Assembly (NCBI GenBank): GCA_016933095.1
Contig: JAFGBP010000068.1
Location: 1-38,700 of the forward strand
From: Candidatus Woesearchaeota archaeon
Lineage (GTDB): Archaea > Nanobdellota > Nanobdellia > Woesearchaeales > SM23-78
Direction of reading: 5' to 3'
DNA: 38,700 bases
Shown here: positions 8,542 to 14,614 of the stretch, one piece after another
Layout of the letters: each line of letters starts with the position of its first letter
Numbering within the stretch: position 1 is the stretch's first letter
Notes under the pieces: model-generated
Database searches by the model: none
Seen by the model: only the letters and a program-made list of their open reading frames with translations
Told to the model about the DNA's origin: nothing
Translations under genes and position numbers: made by a program

Positions 8542-9441
8542 TTGCCAATAAAAGAGCTAAAGCTTGAACTCACGCCGAGATTCCACAAGGTCAAGCTAAA
8601 GGCCAGGATAGACGTATTGAACAAGGTGCTTGAAGGCAACTGGAACACGCTGTTCAAAGGGCAGGGCCTGGAGTTCGCGGGGTACAGGCAGTACACTTAC
8701 GGAGATGACGCGAGCAAGATAGACTGGAGCGCCTCACTTAGGGCCCACGAGATACTGGTGAGAGAACTTGAGGAGTACAGGAACTTCAATGTCTTCTTCC
8801 TCCTTGACGTCTCGAACAGCATGCTGTTCTCATCCACAGGGAAGCTCAAGGCAGAGTATGGGGCCGAGCTAGTGCACAGCTTGGCATTCGCGCTCCTGAA
8901 TAACGGCGACGCCATAGGACTCGGCATGTTCTCAGACCGGTTGACGACCAAGATCATCCCTAATCTCGGCAAAGGAGTCTTTTACAGGATGACGAGGCAG
9001 CTCTCAGACCCTAACAACTACGGCGGAGAGTACAACCTTCCGAAAGTTATACAGTACATAACGTCGTTCCTGCAGGACCGAAGCGTCATCATCATCGTGT
9101 CCGACTTCATAGGGCTTCCCGAGGGTTGGCACAGCTACCTGAATATCCTCGCCGGCCGCTACGATGTGATAGGAATCATGATAAGAGACCCGAGGGACTA
9201 CGAGATTCCGAAGATCAGCGGCCAGTTCCTCATTGAAGACCCTTACGGCACAGGGAAGATTTACATCGACAGCAACCAGTACAAGAAGAGGTTCGAGGCA
9301 GAAGTGAAGAAGGAAGAGGATCTCCTCAGGAGCTCGTTCGAGAAGTCAAAGCTCGGATTCGTATCCTTAAGGACAAACCAAGAATTTCATGAACCGATCC
9401 TCAAGTATTTCAAGAAGAGGATGGCCCTGATGAGAGGATGA
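8542..9441 (+). CDS. DUF58 protein (VWA-like fold)
   Basis: A 299-aa soluble protein with the DUF58 signature: YTYGDDASKIDW (53-62 region), followed by a VWA-like strand with DVSNSM (89-94), a possible MIDAS-type D-x-S-x-S. Members of this family accompany MoxR ATPases and are proposed clients or adaptors. The start is TTG at 8542, preceded by GGTGA at the right distance; the upstream GTG is out of frame. It lies 91 bp after moxR and 10 bp before the VWA gene. A small TATA-like AACTATATG about 30 bp upstream may give it an extra promoter. Confidence 0.9.
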   Translation: MPIKELKLELTPRFHKVKLKARIDVLNKVLEGNWNTLFKGQGLEFAGYRQYTYGDDASKIDWSASLRAHEILVRELEEYRNFNVFFLLDVSNSMLFSSTGKLKAEYGAELVHSLAFALLNNGDAIGLGMFSDRLTTKIIPNLGKGVFYRMTRQLSDPNNYGGEYNLPKVIQYITSFLQDRSVIIIVSDFIGLPEGWHSYLNILAGRYDVIGIMIRDPRDYEIPKISGQFLIEDPYGTGKIYIDSNQYKKRFEAEVKKEEDLLRSSFEKSKLGFVSLRTNQEFHEPILKYFKKRMALMRG

Positions 9442-9451
9442 AGGTGAAAGC

Positions 9452-10411
9452 GTGATTGACCTGACATTCGACAACCCAGTATATCTCTGGTATCTTGTAG
9501 CCCTGCCGCTATTCATCTACACGCACTTCTTCCTGCTCCATAACAGCCGCCAAAAGGCCATGAAGTTCGCGAACTTCGACGCCATAAAAAGGGTGACCGG
9601 AAAAGACCTGATGACCAAGAATTGGATAATCCTCATCATCAGGATCGTGCTCTTAGCATGCATAATCCTCGCAGTCGCAGGCACGACGTTCTGGTACTCA
9701 GGCACAGTCAACCAGAACGACTTTGTGATCGCCATCGACACCTCAGCCAGCATGACGGCCCAAGACATAGAGCCGACAAGGCTTGACGCCGCAAAGAAAT
9801 ACGCGACAGAACTGATAAACGGAGTAGACGCAAAGTCAAGCTACGCGCTGCTAAGCTTCGCAGGCACGACGTTCATAGAGACCAACCTGATAGACGACAA
9901 GAAAACAGTGATAAAGACCATCGAGCTGTTGGATACGTCAGCCACAGGAGGGACCGACATACCAGGAGCGATAATAACAGGCACCAACATGCTGCTGGCC
10001 TCGGAGCAGGGAAAGACAATCATAATAATAACCGACGGGAGCAGCACGGTGAGCGCGTTCCTCACAGAAAGCCTGCAGAACGCCCTTGAATACGCAAAGA
10101 AGAACCACGTCATCATCCACTCCATAGGCATCGGAAGCGAGACAGGACCAATCGGATACCTTCCGGAGTACTACAACATCTCAGCAATCTACAACGAAGA
10201 CACGCTCTTCAAGATATCCAACGAGACCAACGGCAAGTACGTGCAGGTATTCACGAACGACGACCTGGAAAAAGCCAAGGCAGAGATAGAGCAGAACGTC
10301 GACAAGGCAATGATACCGGTAAGGCTAAGCTACGGGCTCATGCTCGTAGTATTGACAGCGCTATTCCTCGAATGGGGCTTGATAAGCACGAGGTATAGGA
10401 GGATACCTTAG
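9452..10411 (+). CDS. VWA-domain membrane protein (BatA-like)
   Basis: A 319-aa protein with two N-terminal membrane segments (about 12-30 and 58-80). A von Willebrand A domain follows, with a complete MIDAS: D-T-S-A-S (96-100), a Thr/Asp in the ATGGTDIPGA loop (about 164-173) and ITDGSS (about 193-198). A final membrane helix is at about 295-312. This order (TM-TM-VWA-TM) is that of BatA/BatB proteins that act with MoxR. The GTG start is preceded by AAGGTGA, 10 bp after the DUF58 gene. Only one VWA gene is present, while bacterial Bat operons often have two. The metal-binding domain should face outside or be close to the membrane; which one is not clear from sequence. Confidence 0.92.
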   Translation: MIDLTFDNPVYLWYLVALPLFIYTHFFLLHNSRQKAMKFANFDAIKRVTGKDLMTKNWIILIIRIVLLACIILAVAGTTFWYSGTVNQNDFVIAIDTSASMTAQDIEPTRLDAAKKYATELINGVDAKSSYALLSFAGTTFIETNLIDDKKTVIKTIELLDTSATGGTDIPGAIITGTNMLLASEQGKTIIIITDGSSTVSAFLTESLQNALEYAKKNHVIIHSIGIGSETGPIGYLPEYYNISAIYNEDTLFKISNETNGKYVQVFTNDDLEKAKAEIEQNVDKAMIPVRLSYGLMLVVLTALFLEWGLISTRYRRIP

Positions 10412-10445
10412 ATCCGATCCGGGTCTGCATCTATCATCAGGAGGA

Positions 10446-11039
10446 TCAGGATATCTTGTATGCGACTGATTCTCTCCTGGTTGAAAGAAAAGGAATCCTC
10501 ACGCCTGCAATGCTGAGCGGAACCCTTACCACCGTCTTCACGCGAGTGAGAATATAATTATCCAACGTCCTTGCTTCCTTGCCAAGGACATATTCACTGG
10601 GATGGGAAGGCGTATTTTTCCCCGAAAGGACATCTGCCATCATACCTGAGATGATCCTCTCCTGTTCTGCCTCGCTGTATGCGCGTTCCGGACCTATGAC
10701 ATCTCGCAGCATCTCCCGGTCTGAATATTGAGCATCCTTCTTGTAATGGAATTCAACTGCCTGGCCCTCCTTTGAGAAGATGATGGCCTTGGTATCGCCT
10801 GTCAAACGCCGCTCTCCACGGTAGTGCCCAACAGACGAGAGATCGTTGAAAGACAGCTGCTCCGCTACGAAGCCGTCTTGTTCTCTCGTCTTCAGATGCC
10901 GTGCACTCTGGTCTGCAGCGTTTGCATATCTCCGTAGGATTCCATCCAGTTCGCTGATCGTATTTTCGGAATGCTTTCCTTCCAGCAGATTATTCAGGCC
11001 GGCGTTGAGTACAATCCTATCCATGCTGTCGAGAGCCAT
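10446..11039 (-). CDS. Hypothetical protein, 197 aa
   Basis: I do not recognise this protein. It is soluble, without signal peptide. The middle is mixed alpha/beta (LTGDTKAIIFSKEGQAVEFHY) and a Glu-rich helix follows. The C-terminal part has two hydrophobic strands (VKTVVRVPLSIAGVRIPFLS) and ends in Arg/Ser-rich residues. The gene is convergent with the VWA gene and divergent from the PAP2-like gene. A TATA-like ATTTATAAAT (11061-11070) lies about 27 bp before the ATG, so a leaderless mRNA is likely. That promoter and the clean reading frame support a real gene; function is unknown. Confidence 0.65.
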   Translation of the reverse strand: MALDSMDRIVLNAGLNNLLEGKHSENTISELDGILRRYANAADQSARHLKTREQDGFVAEQLSFNDLSSVGHYRGERRLTGDTKAIIFSKEGQAVEFHYKKDAQYSDREMLRDVIGPERAYSEAEQERIISGMMADVLSGKNTPSHPSEYVLGKEARTLDNYILTRVKTVVRVPLSIAGVRIPFLSTRRESVAYKIS

Positions 11040-11132
11040 GTTTTCCGGGAAACTGGCTAGATTTATAAATATTCACAGGAAATGGCAGAGCAGGACAAAA
11101 TTTTATAAATCCAGAGCCCCAGGAAAGCCATT

Positions 11133-11546
11133 ATGACCTGGACATTAGTCGCATGCGTGCTCGCTCCCTGGATACTCACCAGGGTCATCAAGCTTTGCCA
11201 CGACGTTTGGAAAGCCAAGAGCTTCAGCTGGAGTATGCTGTTCTACGACGGCGGCTTCCCGTCCTCGCACACAGCCTTCGTCTTCGGCCTTGTAGGCTTC
11301 TTCTGGTTCGAGACAGGCGCCAGCTACTGGTTCTTCATAAGCCTGGTTGTAGGCCTCATCGTCGGCTACGACGCCTTCAACGTGCGCTGGGTGACTGGAG
11401 AGCAGAGCAAGGCTATCAACAAGCTGATGGCCAAGGACAAGAACCACAAGCCGCTCAACGAGAGGGTCGGCCACACCATCCCGGAAGTGATAGGCGGGGC
11501 AGTAATCGGGCTCCTGGTTCCGTGGCTGATTTTTCTGCTGTTCTAA
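11133..11546 (+). CDS. Divergent PAP2-family membrane protein (DUF212)
   Basis: A 137-aa membrane protein with several hydrophobic helices and the family motifs GGFPSSHTAFVFGL, YDAFNVRW-x3-EQ-x4-N and ERVGHTIPEVIGG. These match the DUF212 branch of the acid phosphatase/vanadium haloperoxidase-like group, which keeps the S-x-S-H-T core but has an unproven substrate. A lipid-phosphate substrate is the usual guess. The length is typical for the family. TTTTATAAAT (11101-11110) is centred 27 bp before the ATG, so it has its own leaderless promoter. The next gene, AlaE-like, also has its own TATA box. Confidence 0.88.
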   Translation: MTWTLVACVLAPWILTRVIKLCHDVWKAKSFSWSMLFYDGGFPSSHTAFVFGLVGFFWFETGASYWFFISLVVGLIVGYDAFNVRWVTGEQSKAINKLMAKDKNHKPLNERVGHTIPEVIGGAVIGLLVPWLIFLLF

Positions 11547-11612
11547 ACTGAAAGATTTCCGAAATTTTGGTAATCGGTTATAATAAAGACGGATACCTTT
11601 CTCGGTTCACCC

Positions 11613-12110
11613 ATGATAGAAAAAGCAAAAGAAAAGATAAAGAACTTCATCATAGACGCAATCGCCCTGAACACATTCTCATACATCCTTACAGCCCCCA
11701 TAGAACTTCTCATAGTCGGCCTCCCGTTTCAAGCTCATCTCCAGGTAAGGCTCTTTGCCGCGATACTCAACACGCTAACAGCAAGGCCCTACACCAACTG
11801 GCGAACATTCATCTTCAGGAAAGCAAGTGTCAACAGCCAAAGCAGCTGGAAAAAGAAGTATCTCTGGGACACGCTCACGTTCGCATCCATGCAAGCACCC
11901 ATCTACTTCACCTCCAACATGATAATAGGAGGAGGAGACCTATACGGCGTCATTCAAGGGACACTCGTGCTGACCATGGTATCAGGAGTAGTCGGGAGAC
12001 CATACGGCGCATATCTGGACGTCATCCGAGACCTGTTCGGGCTTGGAAAAGAATACGACCTCACACCTCAAACCGCCAGGATCAGGAAGGCCACGTTCTC
12101 CTCGACATAG
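11613..12110 (+). CDS. AlaE-like exporter (L-alanine exporter family)
   Basis: A 165-aa protein with four likely membrane helices. Compared from memory with E. coli AlaE, it keeps the pattern D-x-A-x(n)-E before helix 2, RPY-x3-R after it (TARPYTNWRTFIFRKAS), the QAPIY segment, and a final G-x2-YG-x-YLD-x2-R-x-LF (RPYGAYLDVIRDLFGL). AlaE exports L-alanine; whether this archaeal protein has the same substrate is inference. GGTTATAATAAAG (about 11577-11588) gives a TATA box 30 bp before the ATG. A longer overlapping frame starting at 11567 is not protein-like. Such proteins are better known in bacteria, so transfer is possible. Confidence 0.75.
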   Translation: MIEKAKEKIKNFIIDAIALNTFSYILTAPIELLIVGLPFQAHLQVRLFAAILNTLTARPYTNWRTFIFRKASVNSQSSWKKKYLWDTLTFASMQAPIYFTSNMIIGGGDLYGVIQGTLVLTMVSGVVGRPYGAYLDVIRDLFGLGKEYDLTPQTARIRKATFSST

Positions 12111-12118
12111 AACCAAAA

Positions 12119-12128
12119 TTTTATAAAC
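12119..12128 (+). promoter_or_regulatory. TATA box of the mini-hairpin/tRNA-Thr unit
   Basis: TTTTATAAAC is centred about 26 bp before 12149, so transcription should begin just before the first 40-nt hairpin (12153) rather than at the tRNA itself. There is no other TATA-like element between 12153 and the tRNA. Confidence 0.55.
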
Positions 12129-12152
12129 AAAACTCGTTCTCTGAGGATAAGC

Positions 12153-12192
12153 GCCCCTGTAGTGTGGCAATCTTGATTGGCACGCTCAGGGC
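12153..12192 (+). ncRNA. tRNA-acceptor-like mini-hairpin, unit 1 (40 nt)
   Basis: It begins GCCCCTGTAGT, identical to the first 10 nt of the downstream tRNA-Thr plus T, and ends CAGGGC, which pairs with the 5' end with one bulge. The interior folds as GTGGCAATC-TT-GATTGGCAC with one mismatch. It has the same length as unit 2 and differs from it mainly by pair-preserving changes. There is no anticodon or T arm. It is probably co-transcribed with unit 2 and the tRNA; function unknown. Confidence 0.5.
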
Positions 12193-12201
12193 AGCGTAGC
12201 T

Positions 12202-12241
12202 GCCCCTGTAGTAGGCCAAACTTATTTGGACTGCTTGGGGC
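12202..12241 (+). ncRNA. tRNA-acceptor-like mini-hairpin, unit 2 (40 nt)
   Basis: It begins GCCCCTGTAGT and ends GGGGC, giving a perfect 5-bp outer stem, with inner hairpin CCAAA-CTTA-TTTGG. Against unit 1 the inner stem shows paired substitutions: T19-A24 becomes A19-T24, G12-C31 becomes A12-T31 and T13-A30 becomes G13-C30. These changes keep pairing and argue for selection on RNA structure. Unit starts are 49 and 51 nt apart (unit 1 to unit 2, unit 2 to tRNA). Confidence 0.5.
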
Positions 12242-12252
12242 GGTCGCAGGAC

Positions 12253-12370
12253 GCCCCTGTAGCATAGCGGCTAGTGCAGCTGACTTGTAAACAAAAACGC
12301 GGTTTTTGAATCTCAAAAACTTCGTTTTCGAGACATCAGCAGGTCGCCGGTTCAAATCCGGCCAGGGGCT
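12253..12370 (+). tRNA. tRNA-Thr (UGU) with a 45-nt intron
   Basis: The acceptor arms GCCCCTG (12253-12259) and CAGGGGC (12363-12369) pair fully, and the discriminator is T at 12370. The D stem is GCAT/GTGC. The anticodon stem is GCTGA/TCAGC with loop CT-TGT-AA, so the anticodon is TGT at 12286-12288. The T arm is GCCGG-TTCAAAT-CCGGC. An intron occupies 12290-12334, at the canonical position between bases 37 and 38. CTTG (12284-12287) pairs with CGAG (12329-12332), flanked by 3-nt bulges TA|A and AC|A. This is the bulge-helix-bulge cut by the archaeal splicing endonuclease. CCA is not encoded. Confidence 0.93.
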
Positions 12371-12445
12371 TGGAAGCGAAGCGTCAAGCCCGGTTGGACG
12401 GGGCAAGGAACGAAGTTCCTACTGTCACGGCCAGGGGCTTTTTAT
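12371..12445 (+). terminator. tRNA-Thr trailer with repeated tRNA 3' end and T-run
   Basis: The trailer contains GCCCGGTTGGACGGGGC and AGGAAC-GAA-GTTCCT hairpins. It then has CGGCCAGGGGCTT (12428-12440), a second copy of the tRNA 3' end, and a T-rich stretch TTTTTATTTATT. The T-run also overlaps the stop of hicA on the other strand, so it may end both converging transcripts. Confidence 0.45.
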
Positions 12446-12672
12446 TTATTCCTATGCAGTTCCAGGAATTCTTCCCTTTTAATCCCAAGTTCTCCCATTA
12501 TCTTTCGAAGCAAGCCTCTCCCGATGTCTCTTCCGCCGTGCACTGGCACTACAGTGGCCCGGCCATCAGGGTGCTTGAAGTACTTGTGGCTTCCTTTTTG
12601 CCTTGCTTCAGAAAATCCCGGCTTCTCCAGGATGGCAATGAGCTCTTTGGCTGACAGAAGAGGCAATTTCAT
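12442..12672 (-). CDS. hicA: HicA/YcfA-family mRNA interferase toxin
   Basis: A 76-aa dsRBD-like protein with the HicA signature. The motif G-F-S-E-A-R-Q-K-G-S-H-K-Y-F is followed by VVPVHGGRDIGRGLLRKIM. The His in GSHKYF is the conserved catalytic residue of these translation-dependent ribonucleases. Length is normal. Its ATG overlaps the hicB stop by 4 nt (12669-12672), so the pair is translationally coupled with the antitoxin gene first. The 3' end meets the T-run of the tRNA-Thr unit. It is probably an active toxin-antitoxin pair. Confidence 0.9.
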   Translation of the reverse strand: MKLPLLSAKELIAILEKPGFSEARQKGSHKYFKHPDGRATVVPVHGGRDIGRGLLRKIMGELGIKREEFLELHRNK

Positions 12673-12938
12673 AATCTTACCTGCACTTGCTGGATGCCGA
12701 CAAACTCTTGTTCTGGTATGTCTTTCTCTTCAAGGCAGAGTTCGATCGCTTCCTTCACGTTCTTCAGAAGCTCGTCCATGGTCTTGCCTTGGGTGTAGCA
12801 CCCTTTTATTGCAGGCACGCTCCCGATGAGGACTCCATCTTCATCCTTTTCTATTATGACTGTGAAGTTCCTCACTTTTCGCATGCTTATGTTTAGCTGC
12901 CTGTTTCTTATATACTTATCGAATTTATGCGCCTGCAT
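12669..12938 (-). CDS. hicB: HicB-family antitoxin
   Basis: An 89-aa protein with the HicB core: FTVIIEKDEDGVLIGSVPAI, then G-C-Y-T-Q-G-K-T-M-D-E-L-L-K-N-V-K-E-A-I. This is the partial RNase H-like fold that neutralises HicA. It has no C-terminal DNA-binding domain, unlike many HicB proteins, so it may rely on another regulator. TATAAATA on the minus strand (plus coordinates 12963-12970) is centred 28 bp before the ATG at 12938, which favours this longer start over the internal Met at 12884. It is coupled to hicA by a 4-nt overlap. Confidence 0.9.
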   Translation of the reverse strand: MQAHKFDKYIRNRQLNISMRKVRNFTVIIEKDEDGVLIGSVPAIKGCYTQGKTMDELLKNVKEAIELCLEEKDIPEQEFVGIQQVQVRL

Positions 12939-13046
12939 AAAAACGGATTTTTTTTAGGGTGTTATTTATACCCTTGCATAAGAAAAGACAGATATTTTCG
13001 AGGAGTGCGAAAGATAAGCAGTTCGTTAATCTGGGAGTGGGTCAAC

Positions 13047-13081
13047 CGGCGCTTGATCCGACGTATTTCGGTCCAGCGCCG
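13047..13081. repeat. Hairpin upstream of the antiporter gene
   Basis: CGGCGCT (13047-13053) and AGCGCCG (13075-13081) form a perfect 7-bp inverted repeat with a 21-nt loop that can pair further (CCGA/TTCGG). It occupies the same kind of place as elements A-D, about 35 bp before a TATA-like CTTTTTATAC. I could not align it with them convincingly. Confidence 0.4.
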
Positions 13082-13179
13082 CTCTAATGTTGAAAATCTT
13101 CTTTTTCGCAACCTTTTTATACTGAAGAACAGAGTATGCTTGTTGAAGGGGATTTCCAAGAAGAGGGTGATTGTTTCCT

Positions 13180-14442
13180 ATGGCTGACGTAAACTTGCTC
13201 TTATTCGGCGTTGCGCTCATTATCTTCTTCGGATTCATGGCCGAGTTCATATTCAAGAAGATAGGGGTTCCTGACATACTGCTCCTCGTCATGCTCGGCT
13301 TCCTTCTAGGCCCTAACGTGTGGAACACGGTTGACCCTGCGGTGTTGGAGACCATCGCGCCCTTGTTCACGACGTTCGCCTTGATGTTCCTCATGTTCGA
13401 GGGCAGCACGCATATTGACCTCGGATCCTTTGCCAGGGGGCTTTTCTCGGGCTCCAGCATTTCGATATTCAATTTCACCATATCTTCTCTCGCATTGACC
13501 ACCATCCTCGCACTCGTGTTCTCTTTCGAGTTCATGACAGCTCTCCTTATAGGGTTCGTCCTTAGCGGGGTCTCGTCGGCGTTCGTGATCCCAGTCCTCA
13601 AGCAGCTGAAGCCCAGGGGTGACATCTACACCATGCTCACGCTCGAATCGGCTTTAACTGACGTCTACACCATCGTATTCGCCCTTACCGTCCTCCAGAT
13701 CATCAAGATAAACGCGGTAAGCTTCCAGGCGGTATTGAACCAAATCGCTTCGCTCTTTGCAATTGCCTGCTTCGTCGGTTTCATCGGCGCGATGATTTGG
13801 ATCTTCCTGGATTCCAACGTCTTCCGCGGCAGCAAGGGCTTCATGAGTACCATCGCATTCCTGATACTATTGTTCCTGCTGACTGAATATCTGGGAGGAA
13901 ACGGCGCGATCGCTTCCATGTTCTTTGGCATATTCCTGAAGAACTCGAAACAACTCACATCAATCCTTAGTTGGGTCAAGACCAAGAATGAGAAGGAGAA
14001 GAAGCTTGCCCTTGAGGGAAGGCTTGGCGTCACCGTGATCAGCGAGGGAGAGGAGAGGTTCTTTGCCCAGATATCGTTCTTCCTCAAGACTTTCTTCTTC
14101 GTCTACATTGGATTCCTGTTGAATGTCTCTAACTGGTGGGCGATATTGATTGGCGTCGTGTTGGCTGTGGTGATCCTCTTCATCAGGAAGTCGAGCATCC
14201 TTCTTACTAAGAAGCTCAACAAAGGAGAGCAGGACTTGATAAATGCTGTGTTTGCAAGGGGGCTTGCGGCTGCTGCAGTGATACAGATCGTAATGCAAAG
14301 CGGAGTCCTCACGGACCCTTTGATACTGGACATAACCTACATAACGATTGTTTCCACCATAATACTGAGCTCTGCAATGATACTCATCCACAAGATCAGG
14401 TACAAGGACGTCTCTTCGGCAGAGTCTGCTTCTGAGGAGTGA
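13180..14442 (+). CDS. Cation:proton antiporter (CPA family)
   Basis: A 420-aa integral membrane protein with about 12 helices, beginning MADVNLLLFGVALIIFFGF. The tight LGFLLGPN turn and the ion-site helix with ESALTD (156-161) are typical of Na+/H+ or K+/H+ antiporters. CPA1 members normally carry N-D and electrogenic CPA2 members D-D at the last two positions; here it is T-D. The start is ATG at 13180 because GGTGA ends 9 nt upstream; the TTG at 13171 directly abuts that ribosome site. No TrkA-N domain follows. The neighbour is a potassium channel, which suggests a role in ion or pH balance. Confidence 0.9.
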   Translation: MADVNLLLFGVALIIFFGFMAEFIFKKIGVPDILLLVMLGFLLGPNVWNTVDPAVLETIAPLFTTFALMFLMFEGSTHIDLGSFARGLFSGSSISIFNFTISSLALTTILALVFSFEFMTALLIGFVLSGVSSAFVIPVLKQLKPRGDIYTMLTLESALTDVYTIVFALTVLQIIKINAVSFQAVLNQIASLFAIACFVGFIGAMIWIFLDSNVFRGSKGFMSTIAFLILLFLLTEYLGGNGAIASMFFGIFLKNSKQLTSILSWVKTKNEKEKKLALEGRLGVTVISEGEERFFAQISFFLKTFFFVYIGFLLNVSNWWAILIGVVLAVVILFIRKSSILLTKKLNKGEQDLINAVFARGLAAAAVIQIVMQSGVLTDPLILDITYITIVSTIILSSAMILIHKIRYKDVSSAESASEE

Positions 14443-14461
14443 AACTTAACCAGATGGTTCT

Positions 14462-14549
14462 GTGCCGCGCTTCGTCCGAACCAACCTGCAATTGTGTCCC
14501 GAGTCTAGATTTATTGTATGTTTAATCATCAGACTACGCTAGGCGGCAC
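14462..14549 (-). ncRNA. Structured intergenic element B, possible small RNA (88 nt)
   Basis: GTGCCGC at one end and GCGGCAC at the other form a perfect 7-bp stem. An inner stem AGTCT/AGACT with GATT/AATC lies between. Read on the minus strand, GACTCGG starts at offset 45, as in element A. The TATATAAG at 14581-14588 used by the potassium channel gene is 35 bp from its 5' end on the minus strand. It was placed on the minus strand to match element A; the true transcribed strand is unknown. Confidence 0.45.
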
Positions 14550-14580
14550 TGTTCGCGTTGTTCGGGCGTAATTCGCAAAG

Positions 14581-14588
14581 TATATAAG
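14581..14588 (+). promoter_or_regulatory. TATA box of the potassium channel gene
   Basis: TATATAAG is centred about 30 bp before the ATG at 14615, so the mRNA would be leaderless. The same box could fire toward element B on the other strand. Confidence 0.5.
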
Positions 14589-14614
14589 TATCCTAGCCTC
14601 ATTTTACTCTAAAA

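Noticed and set aside
12927..13187. 86-aa frame over the hicB-antiporter spacer
   Set aside because: Overlaps both promoters and a hairpin; composition (Arg/Ile/Leu runs) is not protein-like and no start signal is present.
14462..14549. Element B (and A, D) as type II tRNA genes
   Set aside because: Length of 88-89 nt and a 7-bp end stem fit, but there is no TTCRA T loop with a paired stem and no anticodon arm on either strand.
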